From positions 1 through 64,000 of the forward strand of contig NZ_JACYMO010000014.1 of assembly GCF_014838825.1 (NCBI RefSeq): DNA of 64,000 nucleotides, read 5' to 3'. Shown in pieces: positions 48,785 to 60,989 of this stretch. This DNA comes from Erwinia persicina (lineage in GTDB: Bacteria; Pseudomonadota; Gammaproteobacteria; Enterobacterales; Enterobacteriaceae). Below the pieces are notes generated by a model that did not search any database, was not told the origin of the DNA, and saw only the letters and a program-made list of their open reading frames with translations. The position numbers were made by a program, and so were the translations under genes. Position 1 is the stretch's first letter; every line of letters starts with the position of its first letter.

Positions 48785-49338
48785 ACTTTCCCTTCATTAA
48801 ATGAATGGATACCAGGACCTGGATGGTGCCTAGCGACTCCAGTATGAGGAATTAATTTCCAGAAAGCAGCGCAGCGGGCGGAACGTCATGGCATGGCGAG
48901 GCGTGTTGATAAAACCCTAAAAAAAGGTTAAGTGTTAACACATATGACTGAGAAAAGTCGATTAACAGAGATTAATACCAATGTTTACTGGATTCGGGGG
49001 AAGTGCGGCTTAAAATGGCGGGTAGTGAGGATTAGCGTGACGTTGCATGATTAAGTTGCAAAATTATTTGAATAAAACATTAAAAATCAGAGAGATAATT
49101 GATAGGTTATTCGTGTTTTTATACCATTAATGCGCCATTTATTTAAGAATTATCTGCCTCGAAATACGATCTTTTACGATGCTTTTAGGAATAAGCCCAT
49201 CCCTGACCCGGCCACTTTACTCATCTTTGGGGTGGAAAAAAGGCCACAGAATCAGCCGGGGGAGAGCCGCCCGGCCTCCGCAGTGCAATGGTGAGAAAAA
49301 CACGGCACTGTCAACCAGGTCCAGTTATTTCCAGAAAA
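48785..49338. other. Intergenic region upstream of yjbEFGH
   Basis: No convincing gene lies here. The part from about 48900 to 49170 is AT-rich, a likely promoter and leader region for the leftward yjb operon. A candidate RcsB site is at 49144. The stretch 49170-49338 shows nothing recognisable. Confidence 0.6.
49144..49157. promoter_or_regulatory. Candidate RcsB box upstream of yjbE
   Basis: taagaattatctgc agrees at 13 of 14 positions with the RcsB pattern KMRGAWTMWYCTGS as I recall it. It is some 360 bases upstream of the yjbE start, so a long leader would be needed. E. coli yjbE is activated by RcsB. Confidence 0.4.
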
Positions 49339-49363
49339 TAAAAAACCCCCAGAAATCGGGGGT
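49339..49363 (-). terminator. Rho-independent terminator of pgi
   Basis: The minus strand reads ACCCCC-GATTTCT-GGGGGT followed by TTTTTATTTT. It lies about 70 bases after the pgi stop. A further hairpin (gggcggc-N9-gccgccc, 49396-49418) lies between. Confidence 0.9.
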
Positions 49364-49431
49364 CAGCGCCGGACACCGTGCCGGTCAATGCGACGGGGCG
49401 GCAGGTGAAAAGCCGCCCACGCCCCTGGCGG

Positions 49432-51393
<1,962 letters not shown>

Positions 51394-51422
51394 TTGACAG
51401 CCGCACCATAACCCGATATTCC
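51394..51422 (+). promoter_or_regulatory. Probable lysC promoter
   Basis: ttgaca at 51394-51399, a 17-base spacer and tattcc at 51417-51422. Transcription would begin near 51429, about 20 bases before the lysine riboswitch. Confidence 0.55.
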
Positions 51423-51448
51423 TATGCGCAACTTATGCACCGCATAAG

Positions 51449-51630
51449 CCAGAAGAGGCGCGTCGCCCAGGCAGTGTGTTGGAGGAACCGTATCCTTTGA
51501 TAACGCATGATGGGGAGCGACGCCGAGGTATTAACCACACGGAGTGGGGCATATCGACCGCAGGGGCTGAATCCTCTGGGTTGTCACCAGCAACGTCCGG
51601 TAGTCGGGCGGCGAGGTGGGGCGCTTCTGG
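51449..51630 (+). ncRNA. Lysine riboswitch (L box) upstream of lysC
   Basis: Helix P1 pairs ccagaag (51449-51455) with cttctgg (51624-51630). Between them are the conserved aptamer parts agaggcgcg, gttggagg, gataacgc, cgccgaggt, ggggctgaatcctctgggtt (shown in part) and agtcgggcg, in the same order as in the E. coli lysC leader. Lysine binding lowers lysC expression. The expression platform follows (hairpin near 51633-51656) up to the start codon at 51726. Confidence 0.95.
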
Positions 51631-51725
51631 GTGACGCGTAGCCTTTCTTCTACGTCCTCTCCCGTTGCGTTCTTCCCTTGTGCCAAGCTGATGGAATAAA
51701 TCCTGACACGAAGGTAGTCATCGTA

Positions 51726-53078
51726 ATGTCTCAAAATCTGATCGTGGCGAAATTTGGCGGCACCAGTGTCGCTGACTACACAGCTATGAACCGCAGCGCC
51801 GATGTGGTGCTGTCTAATCCCGATGTGCGTCTGGTTGTCCTGTCTGCCTCCGCAGGCGTCACCAATCTGCTGGTTGAGCTGGCGGCGGGCCAGCTACAGG
51901 AGCAACGTGCGTTCCTGCTGGACGAGATCCGCCGAATTCAGTACGCCATTATCGACGCGCTGGATCAGCCCGCGGTGATCCGTGACGAAATCGACCGCAT
52001 GCTGGAAAACATCACCATGCTGTCCGAAGCCGCCGCGCTGGCCACCTCGACCGCTCTGACCGATGAACTGGTCAGCCACGGTGAACTGATGTCGACGCTG
52101 CTGTTCGTTGAGATCCTGCGCCAGCGTGACGTGGCGGCAGAATGGTTTGACGTGCGAAAAGTGATGCGCACCAATGACCGTTTTGGCCGAGCCGAGCCGG
52201 ACGTCAGCATGCTGTCCGGGCTGGCCGCCAGCCAGCTGCAACCCCGCATTGCGGAAGCGCTGGTCATCACCCAGGGCTTTATTGGCAGTGAAGAGCAAGG
52301 CCGCACCACCACGCTGGGCCGTGGCGGCAGCGACTATACCGCTGCGCTACTGGGTGAAGCGCTGCATGCGCAACGGATTGATATCTGGACCGATGTACCG
52401 GGTATCTACACTACCGACCCGCGCGTGGTGCCTGCCGCGAAACGGATTGATGTCATTACCTTCGAAGAAGCCGCTGAAATGGCGACCTTTGGTGCCAAAG
52501 TGCTGCACCCTGCTACGCTGTTGCCGGCAGTACGCCGTGATATCCCGGTGTTTGTGGGCTCCAGCAAGGATCCGGCGGCGGGCGGTACCATTGTCAGTAA
52601 TAAAACAGAGAACCCGCCGCTGTTCCGTGCGCTGGCCCTGCGCCGCAAGCAGACCCTGTTAACCCTGCACAGCCTGAGTATGCTGCACACCCACGGCTTC
52701 CTCGCCGAGCTGTTCAGCATTCTGGCGCGCCATCAAATCTCGGTCGATCTGATCACCACCTCAGAAGTGAGCGTGGCGCTGACGCTGGATACCACCGGTT
52801 CAACCTCGACGGGGGCCAGTCTGCTGACCCAGGCCCTGCTGACTGAACTTTCTTCGCTGTGCCGGGTGGAAGTGGAAGAGAACCTGGCGTTAATTGCCAT
52901 TATCGGCAACAAGCTCTCGCAGGCCTGCGGCGTGGGTAAAGAGGTGTTTGGCGTCCTGGATCCGTTTAACCTGCGCATGATCTGCTACGGGGCCAGCAGC
53001 TATAACCTCTGCTTCCTGGTGCCCGGTAACGACGCTGAAAAAGTCGTGCAGACGCTGCATCACAATCTGTTCGAGTAA
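51726..53078 (+). CDS. lysC: Lysine-sensitive aspartokinase III
   Basis: About 450 residues (E. coli 449). The kinase makes aspartyl phosphate, the first step to lysine, methionine and threonine. KFGGTSVADYTAMNRSADVV is at the N-terminus, followed by TTLGRGGSDYTAALLGEAL and TDVPGIYTTDPRVVP, then two ACT domains for lysine inhibition. I chose ATG 51726 (MSQNLIVAKFGGTS); the frame opens 16 codons earlier inside the leader. Control is by the riboswitch and by feedback. Confidence 0.98.
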   Translation: MSQNLIVAKFGGTSVADYTAMNRSADVVLSNPDVRLVVLSASAGVTNLLVELAAGQLQEQRAFLLDEIRRIQYAIIDALDQPAVIRDEIDRMLENITMLSEAAALATSTALTDELVSHGELMSTLLFVEILRQRDVAAEWFDVRKVMRTNDRFGRAEPDVSMLSGLAASQLQPRIAEALVITQGFIGSEEQGRTTTLGRGGSDYTAALLGEALHAQRIDIWTDVPGIYTTDPRVVPAAKRIDVITFEEAAEMATFGAKVLHPATLLPAVRRDIPVFVGSSKDPAAGGTIVSNKTENPPLFRALALRRKQTLLTLHSLSMLHTHGFLAELFSILARHQISVDLITTSEVSVALTLDTTGSTSTGASLLTQALLTELSSLCRVEVEENLALIAIIGNKLSQACGVGKEVFGVLDPFNLRMICYGASSYNLCFLVPGNDAEKVVQTLHHNLFE

Positions 53079-53083
53079 TTGCA

Positions 53084-53110
53084 AAACCGGGCCAGGCCCG
53101 GTTTTTTTTC
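53084..53110 (+). terminator. Rho-independent terminator of lysC
   Basis: aaccgggcc / ggcccggtt is followed by a run of eight T, 6 bases after the stop. Confidence 0.92.
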
Positions 53111-53143
53111 GCCGGACGCAGTAGAAGAACGCTGTGCTGCCTG

Positions 53144-53168
53144 AACCCCACTGCGGTGGGGTTTTCTG
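53144..53168 (+). terminator. Second hairpin after lysC
   Basis: aaccccac-tgcg-gtggggtt is followed by ttct. It could be a back-up terminator before the panS-like gene. Confidence 0.6.
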
Positions 53169-53292
53169 CTTTATATCACGCCAATGTCGCTGACTTTTCA
53201 CCCCGTTTTTAATGCTATGATCTCCTGTTCATTATCCTGTGCTATGGCAATTTTCTCCGCTTCATCAATAACGCTTATAAGGATCCACGGCT

Positions 53293-54207
53293 ATGCTCGC
53301 CACTGTCACCCGACTGTTCCCACTCTGGGCGGTCCTGCTCTCTGTCGCTGCCTATTACACCCCCACCACGTTCACCGGCATGGGGCCGTACGTGCCCTAT
53401 CTGCTGATGCTGATTATGTTTGGTATGGGCGTAACGCTGAACGTCGGCGATTTTAAACGCGTTCTGACCCGGCCGGCACCGGTGGTCGCCGGGACCTTCC
53501 TGCACTACCTGGTGATGCCGCTGGCAGCCTGGGGCCTGGCAAAACTGTTTCATATGCCACCGGACCTGGCGGCAGGGATGATTCTGGTGGGCAGCGTGGC
53601 CAGCGGCACGGCGTCAAACGTGATGATCTACCTGGCGAAGGGGGATGTGGCCCTGTCGGTGACCATCTCTTCTGTTTCGGCCCTGGTGGGCGTCTTCGCC
53701 ACCCCGCTGCTGACCAAATTCTACGTGGATACCCATATTCAGGTCGACGTGGTCGGAATGTTGCTGAGTATTGTGAAGATTGTCGTTGTTCCGATCGGTC
53801 TTGGCCTGGTGATCCACCATACGCTGAACGGCGTCGTCAGACGCGTGGAGCCTTACCTGCCGGCGTTTTCGATGGTGTGTATCCTGCTGATTATCAGCGC
53901 CGTGGTCGCGGGCAGCCAGAGCTTTATCGGTTCAGTGGGCCTGATGGTGATTGTCGCGGTGATCCTGCATAACGCTATTGGCCTGCTGGGAGGCTACTGG
54001 GGCGGCAAGCTGTTTGGCTTCGATGAGTCCACCTGCCGCACGCTGGCGCTGGAAGTCGGAATGCAGAACTCCGGTCTGGCGGCGGCGCTGGGCAAGATGT
54101 ACTTCTCGCCGCTGGCGGCCTTGCCGGGTGCGCTGTTCTCCGTCTGGCACAACCTGTCCGGCTCGCTGCTGGCGGGTTACTGGTCCGGTAAGCCGATTAA
54201 GAAATAA
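53293..54207 (+). CDS. panS: Bile acid:sodium symporter family transporter, PanS-like
   Basis: The 304-residue protein has about ten transmembrane helices and BASS family blocks: [64 protein letters not shown] and [17 protein letters not shown]. Salmonella PanS carries ketopantoate and pantoate; the assignment to PanS is by general similarity and is not certain. AAGGA lies before the start. It is inserted between lysC and yjbB relative to E. coli. Confidence 0.85.
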   Translation: MLATVTRLFPLWAVLLSVAAYYTPTTFTGMGPYVPYLLMLIMFGMGVTLNVGDFKRVLTRPAPVVAGTFLHYLVMPLAAWGLAKLFHMPPDLAAGMILVGSVASGTASNVMIYLAKGDVALSVTISSVSALVGVFATPLLTKFYVDTHIQVDVVGMLLSIVKIVVVPIGLGLVIHHTLNGVVRRVEPYLPAFSMVCILLIISAVVAGSQSFIGSVGLMVIVAVILHNAIGLLGGYWGGKLFGFDESTCRTLALEVGMQNSGLAAALGKMYFSPLAALPGALFSVWHNLSGSLLAGYWSGKPIKK

Positions 54208-54223
54208 CTTCCCGGTAACGGTT

Positions 54224-54257
54224 AGCCTGACTGCCGCCGGGAGGCGGTAGTCAGGCT
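54224..54257. terminator. Long hairpin between convergent genes
   Basis: agcctgactgccgcc / ggcggtagtcaggct pair over 15 bases with one mismatch, around a 4-base loop. It lies between the PanS-like gene and yjbB. No strong T run follows on either strand. Confidence 0.5.
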
Positions 54258-54302
54258 GAAGGCAAGGTGGCGGCGATCTGCCGTCACAGCGCTTCTGGCA
54301 GG

Positions 54303-55928
54303 TTAATCGTCTTTTTTATCATCATCCGCCTGCTCAAGAACGCTGTACGCCACTGCGCAAAACAGCGAGTTCAGACGTTTCATATCGCCCAATAGCCCCA
54401 AGTGCAGCGAGCTGGTTTCAATGCTCTGCACGTTTTGCTGGTGCAGGCGGTCAACGTGCGCATGCGAGTAACGACGGTTGGTGATGCGAAAACGGTGCTT
54501 GGCACGGCGCAGACGCTTCGCGCTGGTGATATCACGTGACAGGAACACCGACAGGCTGAGACGCAAATTGCTGGTCAGCAGTTCAAGCTGGGCATCCAGC
54601 TCCTTCATCCCCTCGGCAGAGAACGCCCGCCCCGCAGCCAGGGATTTATCCGCCACGTCACCGCTCATACGTTCCAGAATATCCCCCGCCATTTCGAGGT
54701 TAAGCGCCATCTCGATGGTTTCTGCCCAGCGACGCGAGTCTTCTTCCGGCAGGTCTTCCTTCGGCATCTGTGCCAGATAGAGCTTGATGGCGGTATAAAG
54801 CACATCGACGTCATCATCCAGCTTACGGATCTCGCGGTCTTCACGCAGTTCACCGTGCACCACCTTGCCGAAGGTTGCCAGCATCTGCTCCAGCACATCG
54901 CCCATGCGCAGGGTTTCACGGGAAGCATTGGCCAGCGCCAGCGCCGGGGTATCCAGCGACCCGGGATCCAGATGGCGCGGCTTCAGACGCAGGTCTGTTT
55001 CCGGTTCTTCACGGATCAGCCGGCAGCAGAGGCTGGCCATCAGTCCGGCAAACGGCACCATCACCACGCAGCGGATCAGGTTGTAGAAGACGTGGAAGAA
55101 GATCACCAGCTCTTCATCGTTTACCGGGAGTTCGTCCAGCCAGCCCGCCAGCGGGTCGATAAAGGGCAGCACCATCAGCGAACCGATAAATTTAAACAGC
55201 AGGCTGCCCAGCGCCACCCGCTTGCCGGAGGCATTCGATGCGCTGTTATTCAGCATCGCCAGCAGCCCGCTGCCGAGGTTGGCCCCGACCACCAGGCAGA
55301 GCGCCACTTTAAACGAGATCACGCCGCTGGCCGTCAGCGTGGCAGTCAGCAGCACGGCAGCCAGGCTGGAGTAACTGATAATGGCAAACAGCGCCCCAAT
55401 CAGCGAGTCGAGCATCACGTCGCCGGTCAGCGAGGAAAACAGTACCTTGACGCCTGCGGCCTGGGTGATAGGCGTGGCGGCGGTGACGATCAGCTGCAGC
55501 GCCAGCAAAATCAGGCCCAGCCCGATACTGGCGCGACCCAGCTGCCCCGCACGGGTCTGCTTGCGGCCCAGGAAGAACACCACGCCGAAGAAGATAAACA
55601 GCGGCGAAAGCCAGGAGAGGTCAAAGGTGAGGATACGCGCCATCAGCGCCGTACCGACGTCGGCACCGAGGATAATCACCAGCGCCGGCGTCAGCCCCAC
55701 CAGCTCCTGCGCGACAAAAGAAGTCACCAGCATGGTGGTGGCATTGCTGCTTTGAACCAGCGCGGTTACGCCAATCCCGGAAAGGAAGGCCATCGGTTTT
55801 TTGGCCACGCTGCGGCTGAGTACCCGCCGCAGGTCGGCACCGTAAACGCGCATGATGCCGGTACGCACGATATGGGTTCCCCATACCAGCAGCGCCACGG
55901 CAGAAAGAAGGTTAAGCAGGGTTAACAA
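54303..55928 (-). CDS. yjbB: Na/Pi cotransporter family protein
   Basis: About 541 residues (E. coli 543). The first half is a membrane domain with two inverted Na/Pi repeats (GVTALVQSSNATTMLVTSFVAQ and SYSSLAAVLLTATLTASG). The second half is a PhoU-like helical domain (RETLRMGDVLEQMLATFGKVVHGE..). It exports or imports phosphate with sodium. I chose the TTG at 55928, giving LLTLLNLLSAVALLVWGTHIV as in E. coli, with GGAG 10 bases upstream. The nearest ATG lies further upstream in unrelated sequence. Confidence 0.95.
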   Translation of the reverse strand: MLTLLNLLSAVALLVWGTHIVRTGIMRVYGADLRRVLSRSVAKKPMAFLSGIGVTALVQSSNATTMLVTSFVAQELVGLTPALVIILGADVGTALMARILTFDLSWLSPLFIFFGVVFFLGRKQTRAGQLGRASIGLGLILLALQLIVTAATPITQAAGVKVLFSSLTGDVMLDSLIGALFAIISYSSLAAVLLTATLTASGVISFKVALCLVVGANLGSGLLAMLNNSASNASGKRVALGSLLFKFIGSLMVLPFIDPLAGWLDELPVNDEELVIFFHVFYNLIRCVVMVPFAGLMASLCCRLIREEPETDLRLKPRHLDPGSLDTPALALANASRETLRMGDVLEQMLATFGKVVHGELREDREIRKLDDDVDVLYTAIKLYLAQMPKEDLPEEDSRRWAETIEMALNLEMAGDILERMSGDVADKSLAAGRAFSAEGMKELDAQLELLTSNLRLSLSVFLSRDITSAKRLRRAKHRFRITNRRYSHAHVDRLHQQNVQSIETSSLHLGLLGDMKRLNSLFCAVAYSVLEQADDDKKDD

Positions 55929-56109
55929 CGGTCGCGATCTCCATGATGACAATATGATGACGGCACGCCTGTGCCACATACCGTTAATCTTAGCCGATCT
56001 TGTCTCGTTCTCCGCCGATTAAAACGGCGGGATGACGCGTAACCCCACATTCTTCATCAGGTCACTTCACGCTGCGTCCGCGTATCCAGCCAGGCAAGTC
56101 CTTTTCCTT

Positions 56110-56919
56110 TCACCGTCCGGCGGCCAGCAGCGCGGCGCAGTAGGGCTTATCATGCTCCACCCCGAGGATCTGACAAAGGGTGCCGCAGAGTTCGGTCTGC
56201 TGCGGCAGGGCATCCACCGTCCTGGAGAAGGCGCTGCCGAAAACAAACAGCGGTATCTGCGTCTCCTCCGGCAGGGTGCCGCCGTGGCTGCGGTCGTCGT
56301 TCATGCCGTGGTCGGCAGTGACGATCACCTGATAACCCTGCTGTAACCAGTCCGGCATCCAGTGCGACAGATAGCCATCGGCCATGCGCGCCCGGTTGCG
56401 GTACTGCGGGGTGGAAAAGCCGTGCTTGTGCCCGGCATCGTCAATATTCATGGGATGGATCAGTAAAAAATCGGGATCATGGCGCAACCGCAGGCTCTCG
56501 GCATCTTCAAACAGATGCGAGTCCGGGTAGCCGTCATCGGAATAGAAATGGCCGAACTGGACAGGCAGCTCAGGCGCATGGGTATGACGGTCTCTCGGGG
56601 CGTCAAACGGCGTACGGTTGTACAGCTCGCTCACCCAGTAATACGCCGCCGCTGCCGTGGTCAGCCCTGCCGCCCGCGCATAGTGAAACACGCTGCGCTG
56701 CTGGCTGAGACGGCTGACGCCGTTGTGAATAATACCGCTATTCAACGGCGTTACGCCGGTGAGGATGCACTCATACAGCGGGCGCGAAAGCGACGGCAGT
56801 TCGCAGGTCATCTGGTAACACTGACCCCGGCCCTGTGCGCACTCCGCCTGCAAGTAGCCCATCGCGTACCGGGCCACCTGAAAGTTCAGTCCGTCCAGTA
56901 CCACCAGAATTGTTTTCAT
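56110..56919 (-). CDS. Alkaline phosphatase superfamily hydrolase (type I phosphodiesterase/nucleotide pyrophosphatase)
   Basis: The 269-residue cytoplasmic protein has VVLDGLNFQVARY near the N-terminus (metal Asp), and LPSLSRPLYECILTG around the expected nucleophile Ser/Thr. Zn-site motifs are HPMNIDDAGHKHG and TADHGMNDDRSHGG. It has no signal peptide, unlike PhoA. Substrates may be phosphodiesters or phosphonates. The gene lies alone between yjbB and metH; relatives are often coupled with phosphonate or glycerophosphate uptake genes, which are absent here. Confidence 0.85.
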   Translation of the reverse strand: MKTILVVLDGLNFQVARYAMGYLQAECAQGRGQCYQMTCELPSLSRPLYECILTGVTPLNSGIIHNGVSRLSQQRSVFHYARAAGLTTAAAAYYWVSELYNRTPFDAPRDRHTHAPELPVQFGHFYSDDGYPDSHLFEDAESLRLRHDPDFLLIHPMNIDDAGHKHGFSTPQYRNRARMADGYLSHWMPDWLQQGYQVIVTADHGMNDDRSHGGTLPEETQIPLFVFGSAFSRTVDALPQQTELCGTLCQILGVEHDKPYCAALLAAGR

Positions 56920-57108
56920 CGCTTCGCCTTATCGCTTCATGTTGATGATGACGTTTTCCCGCCCCCACGTGGCGGTATCGGCAATCGGCTGCGCGCTTTT
57001 GTATTCAGAAGCTGACTTCAGTCTGGCCTGTCCGTCAGCTTCGCACCCCTTTGTGGCTTATTTGTGATGAAAAAATTAACGGGGGATGTCATCAGCCGGG
57101 CACTGACC

Positions 57109-60100
57109 TTAATCCGCGTCATACCCCAGGTTCGGCGCTAACCAGCGTTCGACTTCGCTGACCGGCATCCCTTTGCGTCTGGCGTAGTCTTCAATCTGGT
57201 CGCGCTGCAGCTGAGCAACAGCGAAATATTTACTGTCCGGGTGGCTGAAAATCCAGCCAGACACGGCCGCTCCGGGCCACATGGCGAAAGACTCGGTGAG
57301 CTTCATACCGGTGTGGTTTTCCACATCCAGCAATTGCCAGATGGTGGCTTTCTCGGTGTGTTCCGGGCAGGCCGGGTAACCGGGCGCGGGACGAATGCCC
57401 TGGTAATTCTCGCGGATCAGCGCGTCGTTGCTGAGGTTCTCGGTAGCGGCAAACCCCCAAATCACCTTACGCACCCGCTCGTGCAGGTATTCGGCGAAAC
57501 CTTCAGCCAGCCGGTCAGCCAGCGCTTTGACCATGATCTTGTTATAGTCATCATGCCTGGCGTCCCAGGCCTCTGCCAGGGCGTCCTCTTCCAGCCCACC
57601 GGTGACGGCAAAGGCTCCGAGGTAGTCCGCTTTGCCACTGGATTTTGGCGCAATAAAATCAGCCAGGCAATAGTTGGCAAACCCCGTTTTTTCTGTCTGC
57701 TGGCGTAAGTGATGACTCACTTTCAAAACTTGTGTGCGTGATTCATCAGTGTAGATCTCGATATCATCGCCGACGCGGTTAGCCGGGAAAATACCGACCA
57801 CGCCGCGTGGATTGAGCGCGCCGTCACGGCTTAGCTGATCCAGCATCTCATTCGCGTCGGCAAACAGGCGTTTCGCTTCTTCACCCACCACCTCATCTTC
57901 CAGAATGCGCGGATATTTGCCCGCCAGCGACCAGGTCATAAAGAAAGGTGTCCAGTCGATGTAGTTGCGCAGCACATCGATGTTAGCGCTCACTTCGCTC
58001 ACGCCCAGCCTGTGAGCTACCGGTGGCGTGTAGTTTTCCCAGTCAAACGTAAAATCATTGTCGCGGGCAACCGCTAAGCTCACTGGCGGTGTGCGCGGTT
58101 TTTTACGCCCGTGCTGAATACGCACGGTGTCGTACTCTTTACGCGTGCGGGCAACAAATTCATCGCGCTGGGTGGACGACAGCAGTGCCGATACCACGCC
58201 GACGGTGCGCGAGGCATTCTGTACATACACCGTTGGCCCGCTGTAGTTCTGCTCGATTTTCACCGCCGTGTGGGCTTTCGAGGTGGTCGCCCCGCCAATC
58301 AGCAGCGGCAGGGTAAAGCCCTGGCGCTCCATCTCTTTCGCCACGTTCACCATCTCGTCCAGCGACGGGGTGATCAGCCCGGAGAGTCCGATAATATCAG
58401 CGTTGTGCTCACGGGCGGTTTTGAGGATTTTCTCGCCCGGCACCATCACGCCAAGATCGATAATTTCGTAATTATTACACTGCAACACCACGCCAACGAT
58501 GTTTTTGCCAATGTCATGCACGTCGCCTTTTACCGTGGCCAGCACGATTTTACCGTTAGTGCTGCCCTTCTCTTTGCTGGCTTCGATATAGGGTTCCAGA
58601 TAAGCCACCGCCTGTTTCATCACGCGCGCCGACTTCACCACCTGCGGCAGGAACATTTTCCCCTCGCCAAACAGGTCACCGACCACGTTCATTCCGGCCA
58701 TCAGCGGGCCTTCAATCACCTCTATCGGGCGGGTGGCCAGCTGGCGGGCGGCCTCCGTATCGGCTTCGATAAATTCGGTAATACCTTTCACCAGCGAGTA
58801 TTCCAGCCGTTTATCCACCTCCCAACTGCGCCACTCCGCCTGCGGTTTGGTGCTGTCGTCGTCGGCTTTGCTGCCGCGATATTTCTCCGCCAGCTCCAGC
58901 AGGCGCTCGGTACCGTCATCGCGACGGTTCTGCACCACATCCTCCACCGCTTCACGCAGGTCGGCCGGCAGATCGTCGTAAATCGCCAGCTGCCCGGCAT
59001 TAACGATCCCCATATCCATGCCGTTGCGGATGGCGTGATAGAGGAAGACCGCGTGGATCGCTTCGCGTACCGGGTCATTGCCGCGGAAGGAGAACGACAC
59101 GTTGGAGACGCCGCCGGAGATCATCGCATGCGGCAGCTCGCGCTTGATGTCTTCACAGGCCCCGATGAAATCCATCGCGTAGTTGTTGTGCTCTTCGATG
59201 CCGGTGGCGACCGCGAAGATATTCGGATCGAAGATAATATCTTCTGGCGGAAAACCCACCTCTTCGGTCAGCAGTTTGTAGGCACGACGGCAGATTTCGA
59301 TTTTGCGCGCACGGGTATCGGCCTGGCCTGCCTCGTCGAAGGCCATCACCACCATCGCGGCTCCGTAGCGTCGCACCAGGCGGGCGTGGTGCAGAAACTG
59401 TGCTTCACCCTCTTTCATTGAAATCGAGTTCACAATGCCCTTGCCCTGAATGCACTGCAGGCCTTTTTCAATCACGCTCCATTTAGAGGAGTCGATCATA
59501 ATCGGCACGCGGGCAATGTCCGGCTCTCCGGCAATCAGGTTGAGGAAGCGCACCATCGCCGCTTCCGCGTCGAGCATCCCCTCATCCATGTTGATATCGA
59601 TAATCTGTGCGCCGCTCTGCACCTGCTGCAACGCCACTTCCAGCGCTTCTTGATACTTTTCTTCTTTAATCAGTCGCTTAAATTTGGCCGATCCGGTGAC
59701 ATTGGTACGCTCACCGACGTTAACAAACAGGCTTTCTGCACTGATGGTCAGCGGCTCCAGCCCCGACAGGCGGCAGGCAACTGGCAGTTCGGGCAGCTGG
59801 CGCGGAGCGACCCCGTCAATGGCGCGGGCCATCGCCGCAATATGTTCTGGCGTGGTGCCGCAGCAGCCACCGACGATGTTGAGAAAACCGGCCTGCGCCC
59901 ATTCTCCAATCTGTTCCGCCATGATCTGCGCATCCAGATCGTATTCACCAAAGGCGTTGGGCAGCCCGGCGTTAGGGTGCGCGGTGACATAGCCCTCGGC
60001 TATGCGCGCCAGCTCCGCCACGTACTGGCGCAGCTCATCCGGGCCGAGGGCACAGTTCAGCCCAAAGGAGAGCGGTTCGGCATGGCGCAGGGAGTTATAA

Positions 60101-60795
60101 AAGGCTTCCGTGGTCTGGCCGGACAGCGTTCGGCCGGAGGCATCGGTAATGGTGCCGGAGATCATCAGCGGCAGCTCAATCCCCAGCGCGTCAAACTCTG
60201 CTTTCACGGCAAAAACAGCCGCTTTGGCGTTCAGGGTGTCGAACACCGTTTCGATCATGATGATATCCGCGCCCCCTTCGACCAGCGCACGCGTTGATTC
60301 GCGGTAGGCGTCCACCAGCTGACTGAAGGTGACATTACGGAAGGCCGGATCGTTGACATCAGGAGAAATGGAGCAGGTGCGGTTAGTGGGCCCTAACACA
60401 CCCGCGACATAACGCGGGCGATCTGGTGTGCGCTCCGTCCACTCATCGGCACAGGCCCGCGCCAGTTTGGCCGCCACGTAGTTCATCTCAGCCGACAGCG
60501 ACTCCATTTGGTAGTCGGCCATGGCAATGGAGGTTGAGTTAAAAGTGTTGGTCTCAAGGATGTCCGCCCCCGCCGCCAGGTAGCCGTTATGAATTTCGCT
60601 AATGATGTCGGGTTTGGTCAGCACCAGCAGATCGTTATTGCCCTTCAGATCGCTCGGCCAGTCGGCAAAACGCGCACCGCGAAAATCCTCTTCTTCCAGC
60701 CTGTAGCTCTGGATCATGGTGCCCATACCGCCATCCAGCAGCATAATGCGTTTTTTCAACTGCTGATGCAGTGCTTCAATCCGGTTACTCACCAC
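57109..60795 (-). CDS. metH: Cobalamin-dependent methionine synthase
   Basis: The 1228-residue protein has four modules: homocysteine domain ([14 protein letters not shown]; zinc Cys in [14 protein letters not shown]), methyltetrahydrofolate domain (about 350-620, [23 protein letters not shown]), cobalamin domain (about 650-890, axial His in [20 protein letters not shown]) and the SAM-binding reactivation domain (to the end GYDAD). It is nearly the length of E. coli MetH (1227). The start is a GTG at 60795, with AAGGGG upstream. It is divergent from iclR, with 194 bases between. Confidence 0.98.
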   Translation of the reverse strand: MVSNRIEALHQQLKKRIMLLDGGMGTMIQSYRLEEEDFRGARFADWPSDLKGNNDLLVLTKPDIISEIHNGYLAAGADILETNTFNSTSIAMADYQMESLSAEMNYVAAKLARACADEWTERTPDRPRYVAGVLGPTNRTCSISPDVNDPAFRNVTFSQLVDAYRESTRALVEGGADIIMIETVFDTLNAKAAVFAVKAEFDALGIELPLMISGTITDASGRTLSGQTTEAFYNSLRHAEPLSFGLNCALGPDELRQYVAELARIAEGYVTAHPNAGLPNAFGEYDLDAQIMAEQIGEWAQAGFLNIVGGCCGTTPEHIAAMARAIDGVAPRQLPELPVACRLSGLEPLTISAESLFVNVGERTNVTGSAKFKRLIKEEKYQEALEVALQQVQSGAQIIDINMDEGMLDAEAAMVRFLNLIAGEPDIARVPIMIDSSKWSVIEKGLQCIQGKGIVNSISMKEGEAQFLHHARLVRRYGAAMVVMAFDEAGQADTRARKIEICRRAYKLLTEEVGFPPEDIIFDPNIFAVATGIEEHNNYAMDFIGACEDIKRELPHAMISGGVSNVSFSFRGNDPVREAIHAVFLYHAIRNGMDMGIVNAGQLAIYDDLPADLREAVEDVVQNRRDDGTERLLELAEKYRGSKADDDSTKPQAEWRSWEVDKRLEYSLVKGITEFIEADTEAARQLATRPIEVIEGPLMAGMNVVGDLFGEGKMFLPQVVKSARVMKQAVAYLEPYIEASKEKGSTNGKIVLATVKGDVHDIGKNIVGVVLQCNNYEIIDLGVMVPGEKILKTAREHNADIIGLSGLITPSLDEMVNVAKEMERQGFTLPLLIGGATTSKAHTAVKIEQNYSGPTVYVQNASRTVGVVSALLSSTQRDEFVARTRKEYDTVRIQHGRKKPRTPPVSLAVARDNDFTFDWENYTPPVAHRLGVSEVSANIDVLRNYIDWTPFFMTWSLAGKYPRILEDEVVGEEAKRLFADANEMLDQLSRDGALNPRGVVGIFPANRVGDDIEIYTDESRTQVLKVSHHLRQQTEKTGFANYCLADFIAPKSSGKADYLGAFAVTGGLEEDALAEAWDARHDDYNKIMVKALADRLAEGFAEYLHERVRKVIWGFAATENLSNDALIRENYQGIRPAPGYPACPEHTEKATIWQLLDVENHTGMKLTESFAMWPGAAVSGWIFSHPDSKYFAVAQLQRDQIEDYARRKGMPVSEVERWLAPNLGYDAD

Positions 60796-60878
60796 GTTTC
60801 CCCTTCAGCCTCGCCTCTGGCACCACTGCCAGCACGCCATACTGGCACAACTTTTGTGCGGGTAACAGTGATGCCAGA

Positions 60879-60891
60879 TGAGACATTTTCA
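60879..60891. promoter_or_regulatory. Candidate MetR site upstream of metH
   Basis: tgagacattttca fits the MetR pattern TGAA-N5-TTCA with one mismatch and lies 84 bases before metH. The metH gene of E. coli is activated by MetR with homocysteine. Confidence 0.35.
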
Positions 60892-60948
60892 GCTGGCGGC
60901 GACCTCATCCGACCAGTCAGGCTGTCGTTGCAATATGGCTCAATAAAA

Positions 60949-60963
60949 CGAAAATGATTTCCA
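60949..60963. promoter_or_regulatory. Candidate IclR autoregulatory site
   Basis: cgaaaatgatttcca matches the IclR palindrome TGGAAATNATTTCCA at 12 of 14 defined positions. It lies 27 bases before the iclR start, where binding would repress the gene. Confidence 0.6.
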
Positions 60964-60989
60964 CATGGTGAAAAATTAAGGATTTTGTT

